Origin: Paraburkholderia panacisoli
GTDB taxonomy: Bacteria > Pseudomonadota > Gammaproteobacteria > Burkholderiales > Burkholderiaceae
Reading direction: 5' to 3'
NCBI RefSeq assembly: GCF_008369935.1
Contig: NZ_VTUZ01000067.1
Location: 1-39,762 of the forward strand
DNA length: 39,762 nt
Of the stretch, positions 32,174 to 39,762 are shown piece after piece; position 1 is the stretch's first letter, and every line of letters starts with the position of its first letter. Both the position numbers and the translations under genes were made by a program. A model generated the notes under the pieces. It was not told the DNA's origin and ran no database searches. It worked only from the letters and a program-made list of their open reading frames with translations.

Positions 32174-32392
32174 ATGGTAGTCAAGTCGCCGTGCATCGAT
32201 GTGTTTGCCTTCGATGGCAAGACCAAGCTTTGTATCGGCTGTTTTCGGACGCTCGACGAAATTCGGGCGTGGAAGAAGATGACCGACCACCGGCGCCATC
32301 AGGTGATTAACGACCGGGCGCGGCGACAGGCCAGGCTGCAGCGCGATTCTTCAGTGTTATCGTCCGAACAACCCCGAACGCAGGACATCTGA
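32174..32392 (+). CDS. DUF1289 domain-containing small protein
   Basis: This 72-residue protein carries the DUF1289 pattern: SPCIDVFAFDGKTKLCIGCF, then RTLDEIRAWKKMTD, with cysteines suited to metal or Fe-S binding. The basic C-terminal half is typical. It starts three bases after the stop of the efflux-protein remnant, as is usual for small genes co-transcribed with DmeF-like exporters. Function is unknown. Confidence 0.83.
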   Translation: MVVKSPCIDVFAFDGKTKLCIGCFRTLDEIRAWKKMTDHRRHQVINDRARRQARLQRDSSVLSSEQPRTQDI

Positions 32393-32721
32393 ATCGATGC
32401 GGAGCGGCGCCGCCGCTTCATTCTGACGACTTGTTTCTGTAACACCCAGCGCGATAGAAGCGCACCCGCTCATTGGCACGTGCTTTCCGGCTTTTCACCG
32501 GTCACTTCCGGCGGGAGGGTAACAAGTCTGCATACTGGCTCTGGCGGCCGATAGCCACACTGCGTCTTTGACCGCCCCTCCTTGTGGAACCTTGAGACGA
32601 TTCGACTCGACAGTCGTTGCTGCCAGCGTCCAGCGGCCTACTTCGATACGGCAACACGTCCTTTAGATTCCGCTTTCTCATCGTGGACGCACCAATAGCT
32701 GAAGAGGGCCGTCATCAATCT
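32393..32721. other. intergenic region between converging genes
   Basis: I see no gene, recognisable hairpin terminator or repeat in this 329-base gap between the DUF1289 gene and the 3' end of the MocR gene. Confidence 0.5.
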
Positions 32722-34116
32722 CTACACGATCACTTCATCGTGAACCGACGGTTTTTGCGCAAGTAATTTGGAAAGCTTCCGCAGCGCCGCATCCAGCTCG
32801 TCGCGACTCCTACCGCGGCCGAGTGAAATACGGATCGCATTTGGCGGGTTATGCCCCCGATGAAATGCAGTCGACGGCGCAACAAGCAGCCCCTCCTTAC
32901 GCGCAGCAGCGCACAGATTCAAGGGCCGCCAGTAACTTGGCAGCGTCAGCCAGACATGGATGCCGTGATTCAGAGTTCCACCAGCCGCACCTGACAAAGT
33001 TCCGGTCGCCATACGCTGGCGTACGCGCGACTCTGCCTGCACACCGGCCAGTAGCAAAGCCGCCGAGCCATCATGAATCCATTGCGTAGCCAGCGTGGTC
33101 GTCAACATCGATGTTGAAGAGAATGTCCGTAGCGCGGAAAGGAACGAGTGCTCGCTTTGCAGGTCCGGAAAAGTCACAAAGGCCGTGCGCAGCCCTGGCG
33201 ACAGGCACTTCGACAGGGTCGACACATAGAACACCTGCTCCGGAACCAGGCGTGCCAAAGGTGGCGGCGCATTGTCGGCGAGCAGCCAATATGGGTCATC
33301 TTCGATCACTTTCACATTCAGGCGTGCGGCTATTCGGGCGATCTCCAGCCGTCGTTTCTCCGGCATGGTCTGGGCCGTCGGATTCTGAAGCGTCGGGTTC
33401 AGATAGATGGCCCGTGCGTTGTGTTCTGCGCAGGCGCGTTCCAGTGAGTCCGGGCGCATTCCGTACTCGTCGACAGCGACGGCTTCAATCCGCCGCCCTA
33501 GTTGCTCCGTTGCCATCGGCATACCAGGATACCCAAGCGGCTCCATCAAGATGACATCACCCGGTCCGGTTAGCGCCAGAATCAACGCAGCCAGCGCGGA
33601 TTGCGCACCCGGGCACGCGACCACGCGCTCCATTTCAATCTTTCCGAGCATCGGTTTCAGCCATCGCGCGCCAGCCTTGCGGTCCGCAATGCTGCCGCCG
33701 CTGAGGTGGTACGTCATCAGCAGGTCGGCGTCAGCGCGCATCAGGATCTGCGACATCCCCTCACGCAACAACGCCTCCATATCGACATCGGCGGGTGGCG
33801 GCGGAATGTTCATGCTCAGATCGACGCTTTGCGTCAACTCCACCTTCGGCGCCGCGACGAACGTGCCGAGCGTGCCGCGCGCCTCGATCAACTGGCGTCG
33901 GCGCGCTTCCGTGAAACCGCGCGTGACGGTCGTCAGGTCGATCTTCAGCAACTCCGCCAGCTGGCGTTGTGCGGGGAGCCGATCGCCGGCGCGTAACGAC
34001 CCGTCAGCAATCGCGCGTTCGAGAAACTTGACGATCTGCAGATATCGCGGACCGTCGCCATGGGTAAAACCGGAAGCCCAGACGGCCTCCTTGTATGGAT
34101 CATGTATGGAGCTCAT
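32722..34116 (-). CDS. MocR-type GntR regulator with aminotransferase-like domain
   Basis: This 464-residue protein joins an N-terminal GntR winged helix (AGDRLPAQRQLAELLKIDLT, about residues 43-62) to a fold-type I aminotransferase-like domain (about 110-455). The PLP lysine is probably Lys303 in STLSKCLSPGLR, and NPTLQNPTAQTM plus IEDDPYW give the expected cofactor-contact residues. MocR proteins sense PLP or amino compounds and bind repeated sites. Its ATG at 34116 is among repeated TGTATGGA words, pointing to autoregulation and perhaps control of the divergent cyo operon. Confidence 0.93.
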   Translation of the reverse strand: MSSIHDPYKEAVWASGFTHGDGPRYLQIVKFLERAIADGSLRAGDRLPAQRQLAELLKIDLTTVTRGFTEARRRQLIEARGTLGTFVAAPKVELTQSVDLSMNIPPPPADVDMEALLREGMSQILMRADADLLMTYHLSGGSIADRKAGARWLKPMLGKIEMERVVACPGAQSALAALILALTGPGDVILMEPLGYPGMPMATEQLGRRIEAVAVDEYGMRPDSLERACAEHNARAIYLNPTLQNPTAQTMPEKRRLEIARIAARLNVKVIEDDPYWLLADNAPPPLARLVPEQVFYVSTLSKCLSPGLRTAFVTFPDLQSEHSFLSALRTFSSTSMLTTTLATQWIHDGSAALLLAGVQAESRVRQRMATGTLSGAAGGTLNHGIHVWLTLPSYWRPLNLCAAARKEGLLVAPSTAFHRGHNPPNAIRISLGRGRSRDELDAALRKLSKLLAQKPSVHDEVIV

Positions 34117-34292
34117 TTGGCGTCAATCTGTCGCACTTGTATGGATATTGTCTCACACTACGATCCGGGCACGGGACGTAGGTCCATACACTGCGCTGAT
34201 TGTAGGGAAGCGCGGAAGCACCAAATGGTAGAGCGCGCCGGGCGGGTTCACCGCCTCGCGCGCCAGATCGCTCGGCCGGATGCATGTATGGA
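34092..34292. promoter_or_regulatory. TGTATGGA repeats at the MocR / cyo divergent promoter
   Basis: TGTATGGA occurs at 34092-34099, 34103-34110, 34138-34145 and 34285-34292, and its complement TCCATACA at 34183-34190. Two copies lie within the first codons of the MocR gene. MocR regulators are known to use direct repeats, so these are likely operators; copies span the region back to 30 bases before cyoA. Confidence 0.65.
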
Positions 34293-34321
34293 TGGCGTCG
34301 CCGCCAACCAGGGCACATCAC

Positions 34322-35323
34322 ATGCGAAATCGGAATTTGTTTGGAAAAGGAAACGCCGCGCGGTCTATTGCGTTCATCCGGCCGCGCGAAACCAGGGGCT
34401 TGATTGGTGCGGCTAATTGCACCGTCCTGCTGGGCGCATCCGGGCTACTTGGCGGATGCAGCACCGCATTGCTCGATCCCAAGGGAGATATCGGCATGCA
34501 GGAGAAGCATCTGATCCTGCTTGCGCTCGGTTTGATGCTGCTGGTCGTCGTTCCCGTCATTCTGTTGACCTTGTACTTCGCATGGCGCTATCGCGAGTCG
34601 AATAGACACGCGACCTACGCGCCCAAATGGGCCCATTCCACTGCGATCGAAGTGATCGTCTGGGCGATTCCCTGCGTCATCGTGGCCATCCTTGCCCTCG
34701 TGATCTGGCGCACCACGCACAGCCTCGACCCATCCCAACCGATCGAGTCGCAGAGCAAGCCGGTCCGCGTCGAAGTCGTCGCGCTGAACTGGAAGTGGCT
34801 GTTCATCTATCCAGATTACGGTGTGGCCTCGGTCAATCAACTCGCGATTCCCGTCGACACGCCGATCTCGTTCGACCTGACCGCCGAATCGCTGATGAAC
34901 TCTTTCTTCATTCCGCAACTCGGCAGCCAGATCTACGCCATGTCGGGCATGCGCACGCAGTTGAACCTCATTGCCAACAGCCCTGGCGTCTACGCCGGGC
35001 GTTCCTCGGCGTTTAGCGGACCCGGCTTTTCGGACATGCACTTCGACACCGTGGCCACCCGTCGCGCTGACTTCGATGCATGGATCGCCCGCGCCAAGCT
35101 CTCGCCGGTGTCGCTCGACAAGGCGACTTACGAAGCGCTGGCAAAACCCAGTCAGAAGGATCCGGTGACGTTGTATGCGCACGTCGCGCCGCGTCTTTTC
35201 GACGACGTAGTCGATCAGTACATGCACACGGCGGCTCGCGCCCCGATCTGCGCGACCGGCAATACCACGCCCTCCGCTGAACGCACCGGAGCCAAATCGC
35301 CTGCCCATCAGGCTATGGAGTAG
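34322..35323 (+). CDS. cyoA: cytochrome o ubiquinol oxidase subunit II
   Basis: This 333-residue lipoprotein subunit has a signal sequence with the lipobox LLGGC, two membrane helices (about 65-90 and 110-130), and a periplasmic cupredoxin-like domain with ALNWKWLFIYPDYGVASVNQ and NSFFIPQLGSQIYAMSGM. The Cu-A ligands of cytochrome c oxidases are missing, as expected for a quinol oxidase. I chose the ATG at 34322; an upstream in-frame ATG at 34280 would add a non-signal leader. It is the first gene of cyoABCD, 6 bases before cyoB. Confidence 0.95.
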   Translation: MRNRNLFGKGNAARSIAFIRPRETRGLIGAANCTVLLGASGLLGGCSTALLDPKGDIGMQEKHLILLALGLMLLVVVPVILLTLYFAWRYRESNRHATYAPKWAHSTAIEVIVWAIPCVIVAILALVIWRTTHSLDPSQPIESQSKPVRVEVVALNWKWLFIYPDYGVASVNQLAIPVDTPISFDLTAESLMNSFFIPQLGSQIYAMSGMRTQLNLIANSPGVYAGRSSAFSGPGFSDMHFDTVATRRADFDAWIARAKLSPVSLDKATYEALAKPSQKDPVTLYAHVAPRLFDDVVDQYMHTAARAPICATGNTTPSAERTGAKSPAHQAME

Positions 35324-35328
35324 TCACC

Positions 35329-37305
35329 ATGTTTGGAAAACTTACCCTCGACGCTATTCCGTATCACGAGCCCATCATCATGGGCACCCTCGCCGTAGTC
35401 GCCGTGCTTGGCATCGCACTGCTTGCTGCACTGACGTTCGCGGGCAAGTGGACTTACCTATGGCGTGAGTGGATTACCTCAGTCGACCACAAGCGGATCG
35501 GTGTGATGTACATCCTGCTTGCGCTGGTCATGCTTCTGCGCGGCTTTGCCGATGCCATCATGATGCGCACGCAACAGGCCATCGCATACAACGACGCGGC
35601 CGGCTATCTGCCGCCCCACCACTACGATCAGATCTTCACGGCCCATGGCGTGATCATGATCTTCTTCGTAGCGACCCCGCTCATTCTCGGACTGATGAAC
35701 GTCGTCATTCCGCTGCAGATCGGTGCGCGCGACGTCGCCTTTCCATTCGTCAATTCGTTGAGCTTCTGGCTGTCGGCAGTGGGCGCGGTGCTCGTGATGA
35801 TCTCGATGTTCGTTGGCGATTTCGCGGCCACTGGCTGGGTTGCGTATCCGCCGCTATCAGAGCTCGGATATAGTCCCACGGTCGGTATGGACTATTACAT
35901 CTGGTCGCTGCAGATATCGGGGCTGGGTACGACACTCACCGGCATCAACTTCATCGTGACGATCCTGCGGATGCGTGCGCCGGGCTTGAACCTGATGAGG
36001 ATGCCCGTCTTCGTGTGGACCGGGCTGATCACCAATATCCTGATCGTCGCGGTGTTTCCGGTCTTGACGGGCACGCTCACGCTCCTCGCCGCCGATCGCT
36101 ATCTCGGCATGCACTTCTTCACGAACGAGCTGGGCGGCAACGCAATGATGTACATCAACCTCATCTGGGTGTGGGGGCACCCTGAGGTGTACATCCTGAT
36201 CCTGCCTTGCTTCGGCGCTTTCTCCGAAATCATCTCGACGTTCTCCGGCAAGCCGTTGTTCGGCTATAAGTCGATGGTGTATGCGACGGCGTCTATCGGC
36301 ATTCTGTCGTTCTTCGTCTGGCTCCACCACTTCTTCACGATGGGCTCGGGCGCCAATGTAAATGCATTCTTCGGCATCATGACGTCGATCATCTCGATTC
36401 CGACCGGCGTGAAACTGTTCAATTGGCTCTTCACGATGTTCCGAGGGCGGATTCGCTACCACACGTCCACGCTCTGGACGATCGGCTTCATGATCACCTT
36501 CGCAGTGGGCGGCATGACTGGCGTTTTGCTGGCCGTGCCGGGTGCGGACTTCGTGTTGCACAACAGTCTTTTCCTCGTCGCGCACTTTCATAACGTGATC
36601 ATCGGCGGTGTGGTGTTCGGCTGTCTGGCCGGGATCAGCTTCTGGTTCCCGAAAGTCTTCGGCTTCACGCTCAACGAATTCTGGGGCAAGGTCTCTTTCT
36701 GGTGCTGGCTGATCGGCTACTGGCTGGCCTTCACGCCGCTCTACATCCTCGGCTTCGAAGGCATGACCCGTCGCATGAACCACTACGCGGTGCCAGAATG
36801 GCATAAATGGCTGGTCGTGGCACTGATTGGCGCCGTGTTCATTGCAGCAGGCATTGTGGCGATGATCGTTCAGTTCGCGGTCAGCATCCGCGACCGTGAA
36901 GCCAACCGCGATCTGACCGGCGATCCGTGGAATGGACGCAGCCTCGAATGGTCGACGGCGTCGCCCGCCCCGTTTTACAACTTTGCTCACGTACCAGTGA
37001 TCACGTCGCTCGAGCAACATTGGGACAACAAGGAAGCTGGCAAGGCCTATGTGCAGTCGGGTAAATACGAGGACATTCACATGCCGCGCAACACTGGCGC
37101 AGGTGTGATCATCGGGGCTTTCAGTTTTCTTTTGTGCTTCGCGCTGACATGGCATATGTGGTTGTTTGCGGCGCTCGGCCTCCTCGGGATGATCGGCACC
37201 TTCATCGTCCGGTCCTACGACCAGGACGTCGACTACTACGTGCCGGCGGCTGAAGTCGCCCGAATCGAAAATGCACGCTACACACAGCTGAAAGAGGCAG
37301 CCTGA
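35329..37305 (+). CDS. cyoB: cytochrome o ubiquinol oxidase subunit I
   Basis: This 658-residue catalytic subunit holds hemes b and o3 and Cu-B, reduces oxygen to water and pumps protons. About fifteen membrane helices are visible. Key motifs are WVWGHPEVYI (Cu-B His and cross-linked Tyr), WLHHFFTMG (two further Cu-B histidines), and LVAHFHNVIIGG (heme histidines). The start SVDHKRIGVMYI and end PAAEVARIENARYTQLK are typical of CyoB. The length is normal. Confidence 0.97.
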   Translation: MFGKLTLDAIPYHEPIIMGTLAVVAVLGIALLAALTFAGKWTYLWREWITSVDHKRIGVMYILLALVMLLRGFADAIMMRTQQAIAYNDAAGYLPPHHYDQIFTAHGVIMIFFVATPLILGLMNVVIPLQIGARDVAFPFVNSLSFWLSAVGAVLVMISMFVGDFAATGWVAYPPLSELGYSPTVGMDYYIWSLQISGLGTTLTGINFIVTILRMRAPGLNLMRMPVFVWTGLITNILIVAVFPVLTGTLTLLAADRYLGMHFFTNELGGNAMMYINLIWVWGHPEVYILILPCFGAFSEIISTFSGKPLFGYKSMVYATASIGILSFFVWLHHFFTMGSGANVNAFFGIMTSIISIPTGVKLFNWLFTMFRGRIRYHTSTLWTIGFMITFAVGGMTGVLLAVPGADFVLHNSLFLVAHFHNVIIGGVVFGCLAGISFWFPKVFGFTLNEFWGKVSFWCWLIGYWLAFTPLYILGFEGMTRRMNHYAVPEWHKWLVVALIGAVFIAAGIVAMIVQFAVSIRDREANRDLTGDPWNGRSLEWSTASPAPFYNFAHVPVITSLEQHWDNKEAGKAYVQSGKYEDIHMPRNTGAGVIIGAFSFLLCFALTWHMWLFAALGLLGMIGTFIVRSYDQDVDYYVPAAEVARIENARYTQLKEAA

Positions 37306-37307
37306 CC

Positions 37308-37925
37308 ATGACGACCGTTGCAACGACGCAAGCCCATCCACGCCATGATGGGCACCACCATTCGCATGACGATGGATCGAAAACGACGCTCGGGTTCTGG
37401 ATCTATCTGATGAGCGACTGCCTGATCTTCGCCACCCTGTTCGCGACATTCGGCGTGCTGGCCTACGCCACTGCGGGCGGCCCGACCGGCAACCACTTGT
37501 TCGAAGTGCCTTATGTACTTGGCGAAACCCTGCTGCTTCTGGCCAGCAGCTTCACGTTCGGTCTCGCAATGCTCGGTATGCAGCTTCGCCGGCACGCACA
37601 GATCATCGGCTGGCTCGCGGTCACCTTCGCGCTTGGCGCGGGCTTTGTCGCGATGGAACTGGTCGAATTCGCGAAGCTGATAAGCGATGGCGCAGGTCCG
37701 CAGGTCAGCGCATTCATGTCGTCGTATTTCGTTCTGGTCGGCACGCACGGCTTGCACGTCACATGCGGCCTGCTGTGGATCGCGATCATGATGCATCAGG
37801 TCTACAAGTTCGGTTTGACCGGCGTCACGCGCCGCCGACTTGCTTGCCTGAGCCTCTTCTGGCATTTCCTCGATCTGATCTGGGTCTGCGTGTTCACCTT
37901 TGTCTATTTGCGCGAGTTTGTATGA
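37308..37925 (+). CDS. cyoC: cytochrome o ubiquinol oxidase subunit III
   Basis: This 205-residue subunit has five membrane helices, a histidine-rich N-terminus, and conserved segments LGFWIYLMSDCLIFATLFAT, VLVGTHGLHVTCGLLW and WHFLDLIWVCVFTFVYL. It stabilises the oxidase core. The gene begins two bases after cyoB and overlaps cyoD by four bases (ATGA), showing a single transcript. Confidence 0.96.
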   Translation: MTTVATTQAHPRHDGHHHSHDDGSKTTLGFWIYLMSDCLIFATLFATFGVLAYATAGGPTGNHLFEVPYVLGETLLLLASSFTFGLAMLGMQLRRHAQIIGWLAVTFALGAGFVAMELVEFAKLISDGAGPQVSAFMSSYFVLVGTHGLHVTCGLLWIAIMMHQVYKFGLTGVTRRRLACLSLFWHFLDLIWVCVFTFVYLREFV

Positions 37926-38305
37926 AAAAGACGTCTCACCCATCAACGACGCATGAGGCCTTTCACGCGTCGTCGCACGGCAGTCTCAGGGGCTATCTGA
38001 TCGGAATCGTGTTGTCACTGGTGTTGACGCTGGCATCGTTTGGCACCGTGATGACCGGTGTCGTTCCACACGGTTTCGGTCTTGCAACGATCGTCGTGCT
38101 TTGCGTGACGCAGTTGGTGGTGCAATTGATCTTCTTCTTGCACATCGGTGCATCTCGAGACCAGAGAACCAACACCGGCATTTTCGTGTGTACCGGATTT
38201 CTGATTGCGATCATCGTCGGATTGTCCCTGTGGGTCATGCATAACGCCAATCAGAACATGATGCCATCACATATGTCAGTTGAAAGAGCGATGTCTCGCG
38301 ACTAA
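37922..38305 (+). CDS. cyoD: cytochrome o ubiquinol oxidase subunit IV
   Basis: This 127-residue subunit has three membrane helices (SLRGYLIGIVLSLVLTLASF; VLCVTQLVVQLIFFLHIG; GFLIAIIVGLSLWVMHNANQ) and the family's LIFFLH motif. Its N-terminal 25 residues are histidine-rich. It closes the operon: no cyoE heme-O synthase gene follows, so that enzyme must be encoded elsewhere. Confidence 0.95.
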   Translation: MKKTSHPSTTHEAFHASSHGSLRGYLIGIVLSLVLTLASFGTVMTGVVPHGFGLATIVVLCVTQLVVQLIFFLHIGASRDQRTNTGIFVCTGFLIAIIVGLSLWVMHNANQNMMPSHMSVERAMSRD

Positions 38306-38321
38306 GCATGCTCACCTTTGA

Positions 38322-38346
38322 GGGGCGCTGCGTGACACAGCCGCCC
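38322..38346 (+). terminator. possible terminator of the cyo operon
   Basis: GGGCGCTG pairs with CAG(C)CGCCC around a short loop 17 bases after cyoD. One base bulges and the downstream tract is C/T-mixed rather than a T run, so it is weak. Confidence 0.35.
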
Positions 38347-38496
38347 TTCCCCTCCTTCCATGAGATTCTTCCTGACTAACGCCGGGATCGCTGTCACAAC
38401 CAACGCGGGCTCTATAGTCCCAAAAGAGCCGGACTATGCCGAGCCATCGCCAGTCGATATCTGGCCTCGGCTATCGTTTGAAGTGCGAGACAAGCT

Positions 38497-38877
38497 ATGC
38501 TGCAAAACCCTCATATTCCGCCAAACGCATTTTCGAAGATTTGTCCCTCACGTGACGTACTCGCCAGACTCGGTCAGAAGTGGACGATCCTCGCGATGGT
38601 CGCGCTACGCGACAAACCATTACGCTTCGTTGAGATCAGACGTCGGATACAGGGTGTGTCGGACAGGATGCTCACACAAACTTTGAGAGCAATGGAAAGG
38701 GATGGTCTCGTCCAGAGAAAAGTTTATGACGAACGTCTGCCACGCGTCGAATATACGTTGAGCGTTTTAGCTCGCTCGGCGTTGCCAATCCTGGTTGAGT
38801 TGAAGAAATGGGCCGAGTGCTCTCTCGAGTCCATCGAAGCGAGTATGCAACGGTTTGATTCAAATATTGATCTGTGA
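38497..38877 (+). CDS. HxlR-family transcriptional regulator
   Basis: This 126-residue winged-helix protein begins with the HxlR signature CPSRDVLARLGQKWTILAMV and continues with LRFVEIRRRIQGVSDRMLTQ, LRAMERDGLVQRKVYDE and RVEYTLSVLARSALPIL. Cys16 may be the redox- or aldehyde-responsive cysteine of this family. HxlR proteins often regulate adjacent oxidoreductases, but only insertion-sequence debris follows, so its target may have been lost or may be the cyo operon upstream. Confidence 0.9.
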   Translation: MLQNPHIPPNAFSKICPSRDVLARLGQKWTILAMVALRDKPLRFVEIRRRIQGVSDRMLTQTLRAMERDGLVQRKVYDERLPRVEYTLSVLARSALPILVELKKWAECSLESIEASMQRFDSNIDL

Positions 38878-39278
38878 CTGGCTTTCCATCAGACCTGACA
38901 GCGCCGCGCGTCTGGAAGCGTGGTTGCATAGGACGTTTGAGGCACGGGGAAGCGTGCGCCATGCGCGCTTATGAAGAACATTGTCCAGCCCGACCGTTGT
39001 GCGCGGGACTGCTATCCTGGCGGCAAGCTGGTCGGAGCATCAGGCATTCCTGGGGCACTGTCATGCATGGACGCCCCCGGATTGCCAAGCTTCACGTTGC
39101 GATGGTTTAAAGGTCTTGATTGCAGCCATGCATCCGGACGGTTGTGGTGCAATTCCGGCGCGTCGGTCTGTTACTCTCGAGCTTTTGACGACCATGAGCC
39201 AATGAGTAAGCTGAAAGATCTCGAATGGTTGTTCAACGTACTGGAGTTGACCCTGTAACTCAGGACACTCGGACACCG
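38878..39278. other. unassigned sequence before the insertion-sequence fragment
   Basis: Several short overlapping frames are open on both strands here, but none has a ribosome-binding sequence or family features I recognise. The stretch may be a relic of the gene that was next to the HxlR regulator. Confidence 0.4.
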
Positions 39279-39695
39279 TTAAGTTGGGTGAAGCGCTACA
39301 CGCCGGAGTGCGTCAAACGCTGGAATCGGTTGGCCACGACAGCCGGTCGGTCGTGGCGGGTCGACGAGACCTACGTGAAGATTCGCGGCAAATGGGCCTA
39401 TCTCTACCGCGCCGTTGACCGGGCGGGAAAGACGATCGATTTTTGCCTCAGCGCCAGGCGGGACGTGGCGGCAGCAAGGGCGTTCTTCGCGAAGGCAATC
39501 AGGACTCAGGGACGCGCTCCTGAGACGATCACGCTGGACGGCTACTCGGCATCTCATCGGGCGGTCCGCGAGATGAAGACCGACGGGTCGCTACCCAGGC
39601 GAACGAAATTGCGATCCTCGAAGTACCTGAATAACCTGATTGAGGTGCGACACGAAGTCGCTTACAGAAGTTGTTCGCCCTTCTCGCCGCATTGA
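39279..39695 (+). pseudogene. IS6-family (IS26/IS240-like) transposase fragment
   Basis: The frame holds the DDE catalytic core: SWVKRYTPECVKRWNR, WRVDETYVKIRGKWAYLYRA with the first Asp, CLSARRDVAAARAFFAKAI, TLDGYSASHRAV with the second Asp, and SSKYLNNLIEVRH with the Glu. The first 60 or so residues (zinc-finger and HTH region) are missing, and after LNNLIE the sequence departs from the family, ending early. It is therefore truncated at both ends, although the three acidic residues remain. Confidence 0.85.
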
Positions 39696-39762
39696 AGGAG
39701 TGAACCACCGGTGTCACCCGGTGAATCTAGGAGCCTGAATCAAGAGCGGCTCTGACAACGTA

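Noticed and set aside
33519..33530. CGGCATACCAGG resembling the GntR operator word inside the MocR gene
   Set aside because: It lies in the middle of coding sequence and a core this short is expected several times by chance in 40 kb.
34092..34292. TGTATGGA repeats as a CRISPR-like array
   Set aside because: Repeats are only 8 bases, irregularly spaced and in both orientations; promoter boxes are the simpler reading.
35857..37449. A 530-codon minus-strand open frame opposite cyoB
   Set aside because: Composition is Arg/Asp/His-heavy with no family features. cyoB is certain on the other strand.
1..39762. tRNA or rRNA genes
   Set aside because: I saw no cloverleaf with conserved T-loop sequence and no rRNA-like stretch on either strand, although reading by eye could miss one.

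Overview
The window looks like a high-GC chromosome, chromid or megaplasmid segment of a betaproteobacterium in the Burkholderiales (Paraburkholderia, Caballeronia or Burkholderia type). This is inferred from the codon bias, the Gram-negative trimeric porin with its signal peptide, the cyoABCD quinol oxidase and the set of catabolic families. Nothing was searched; all family calls are from reading the translated frames.

The core (about 2.4-29.3 kb) is an accessory catabolic region built around one divergent promoter at 17785-18100. Leftward (minus strand) run an ADP-forming-type acyl-CoA synthetase, two acyl-CoA dehydrogenases, an SCP2-type thiolase with its DUF35 partner, a family III CoA-transferase, a class III (LigB-type) extradiol dioxygenase, three different RraA/aldolase-fold proteins, a divergent crotonase, a hotdog thioesterase, a Cache-type chemoreceptor, and etfB-etfA. 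Rightward (plus strand) run a GntR/FCD regulator, a RidA protein, a LigJ-like amidohydrolase, a phthalate-dioxygenase-family Rieske oxygenase with its FMN/[2Fe-2S] reductase, a second crotonase and a 3-hydroxyacyl-CoA dehydrogenase. Beyond these, on the minus strand, are a porin, a second GntR/FCD regulator and an MFS transporter, each with a clear intrinsic terminator.

Taken together the genes could bring in and sense an aromatic acid (porin, MFS, chemoreceptor), activate it to a CoA ester, and shorten a side chain or opened ring by a complete beta-oxidation cycle whose electrons go to ETF. A Rieske system could hydroxylate or O-demethylate the ring, and LigB/LigJ/LigK-like steps could cleave it to central metabolites. 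I cannot assign the substrate. The absence of LigC and LigI genes fits a gallate-type cleavage better than the full protocatechuate 4,5-route.

The left edge (1-2.4 kb) is decaying. It holds an intact 4,5-dihydroxyphthalate-decarboxylase-like gene followed by a frameshifted LigJ-like pseudogene that has lost its start codon, an aldehyde dehydrogenase fragment, and a possible small gene after etfA.

From 29.3 to 32.4 kb the DNA is rearranged. It contains an ISKra4-like transposase remnant, a stand-alone response-regulator receiver, a 5' fragment of an IS110 transposase, and a chimeric ORF ending in the C-terminal half of a DmeF-like metal efflux protein, then a DUF1289 protein. From 32.7 kb come a MocR-type regulator with repeated TGTATGGA boxes, a divergent cyoABCD operon, and an HxlR regulator. 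The window ends in an IS6-family transposase fragment.
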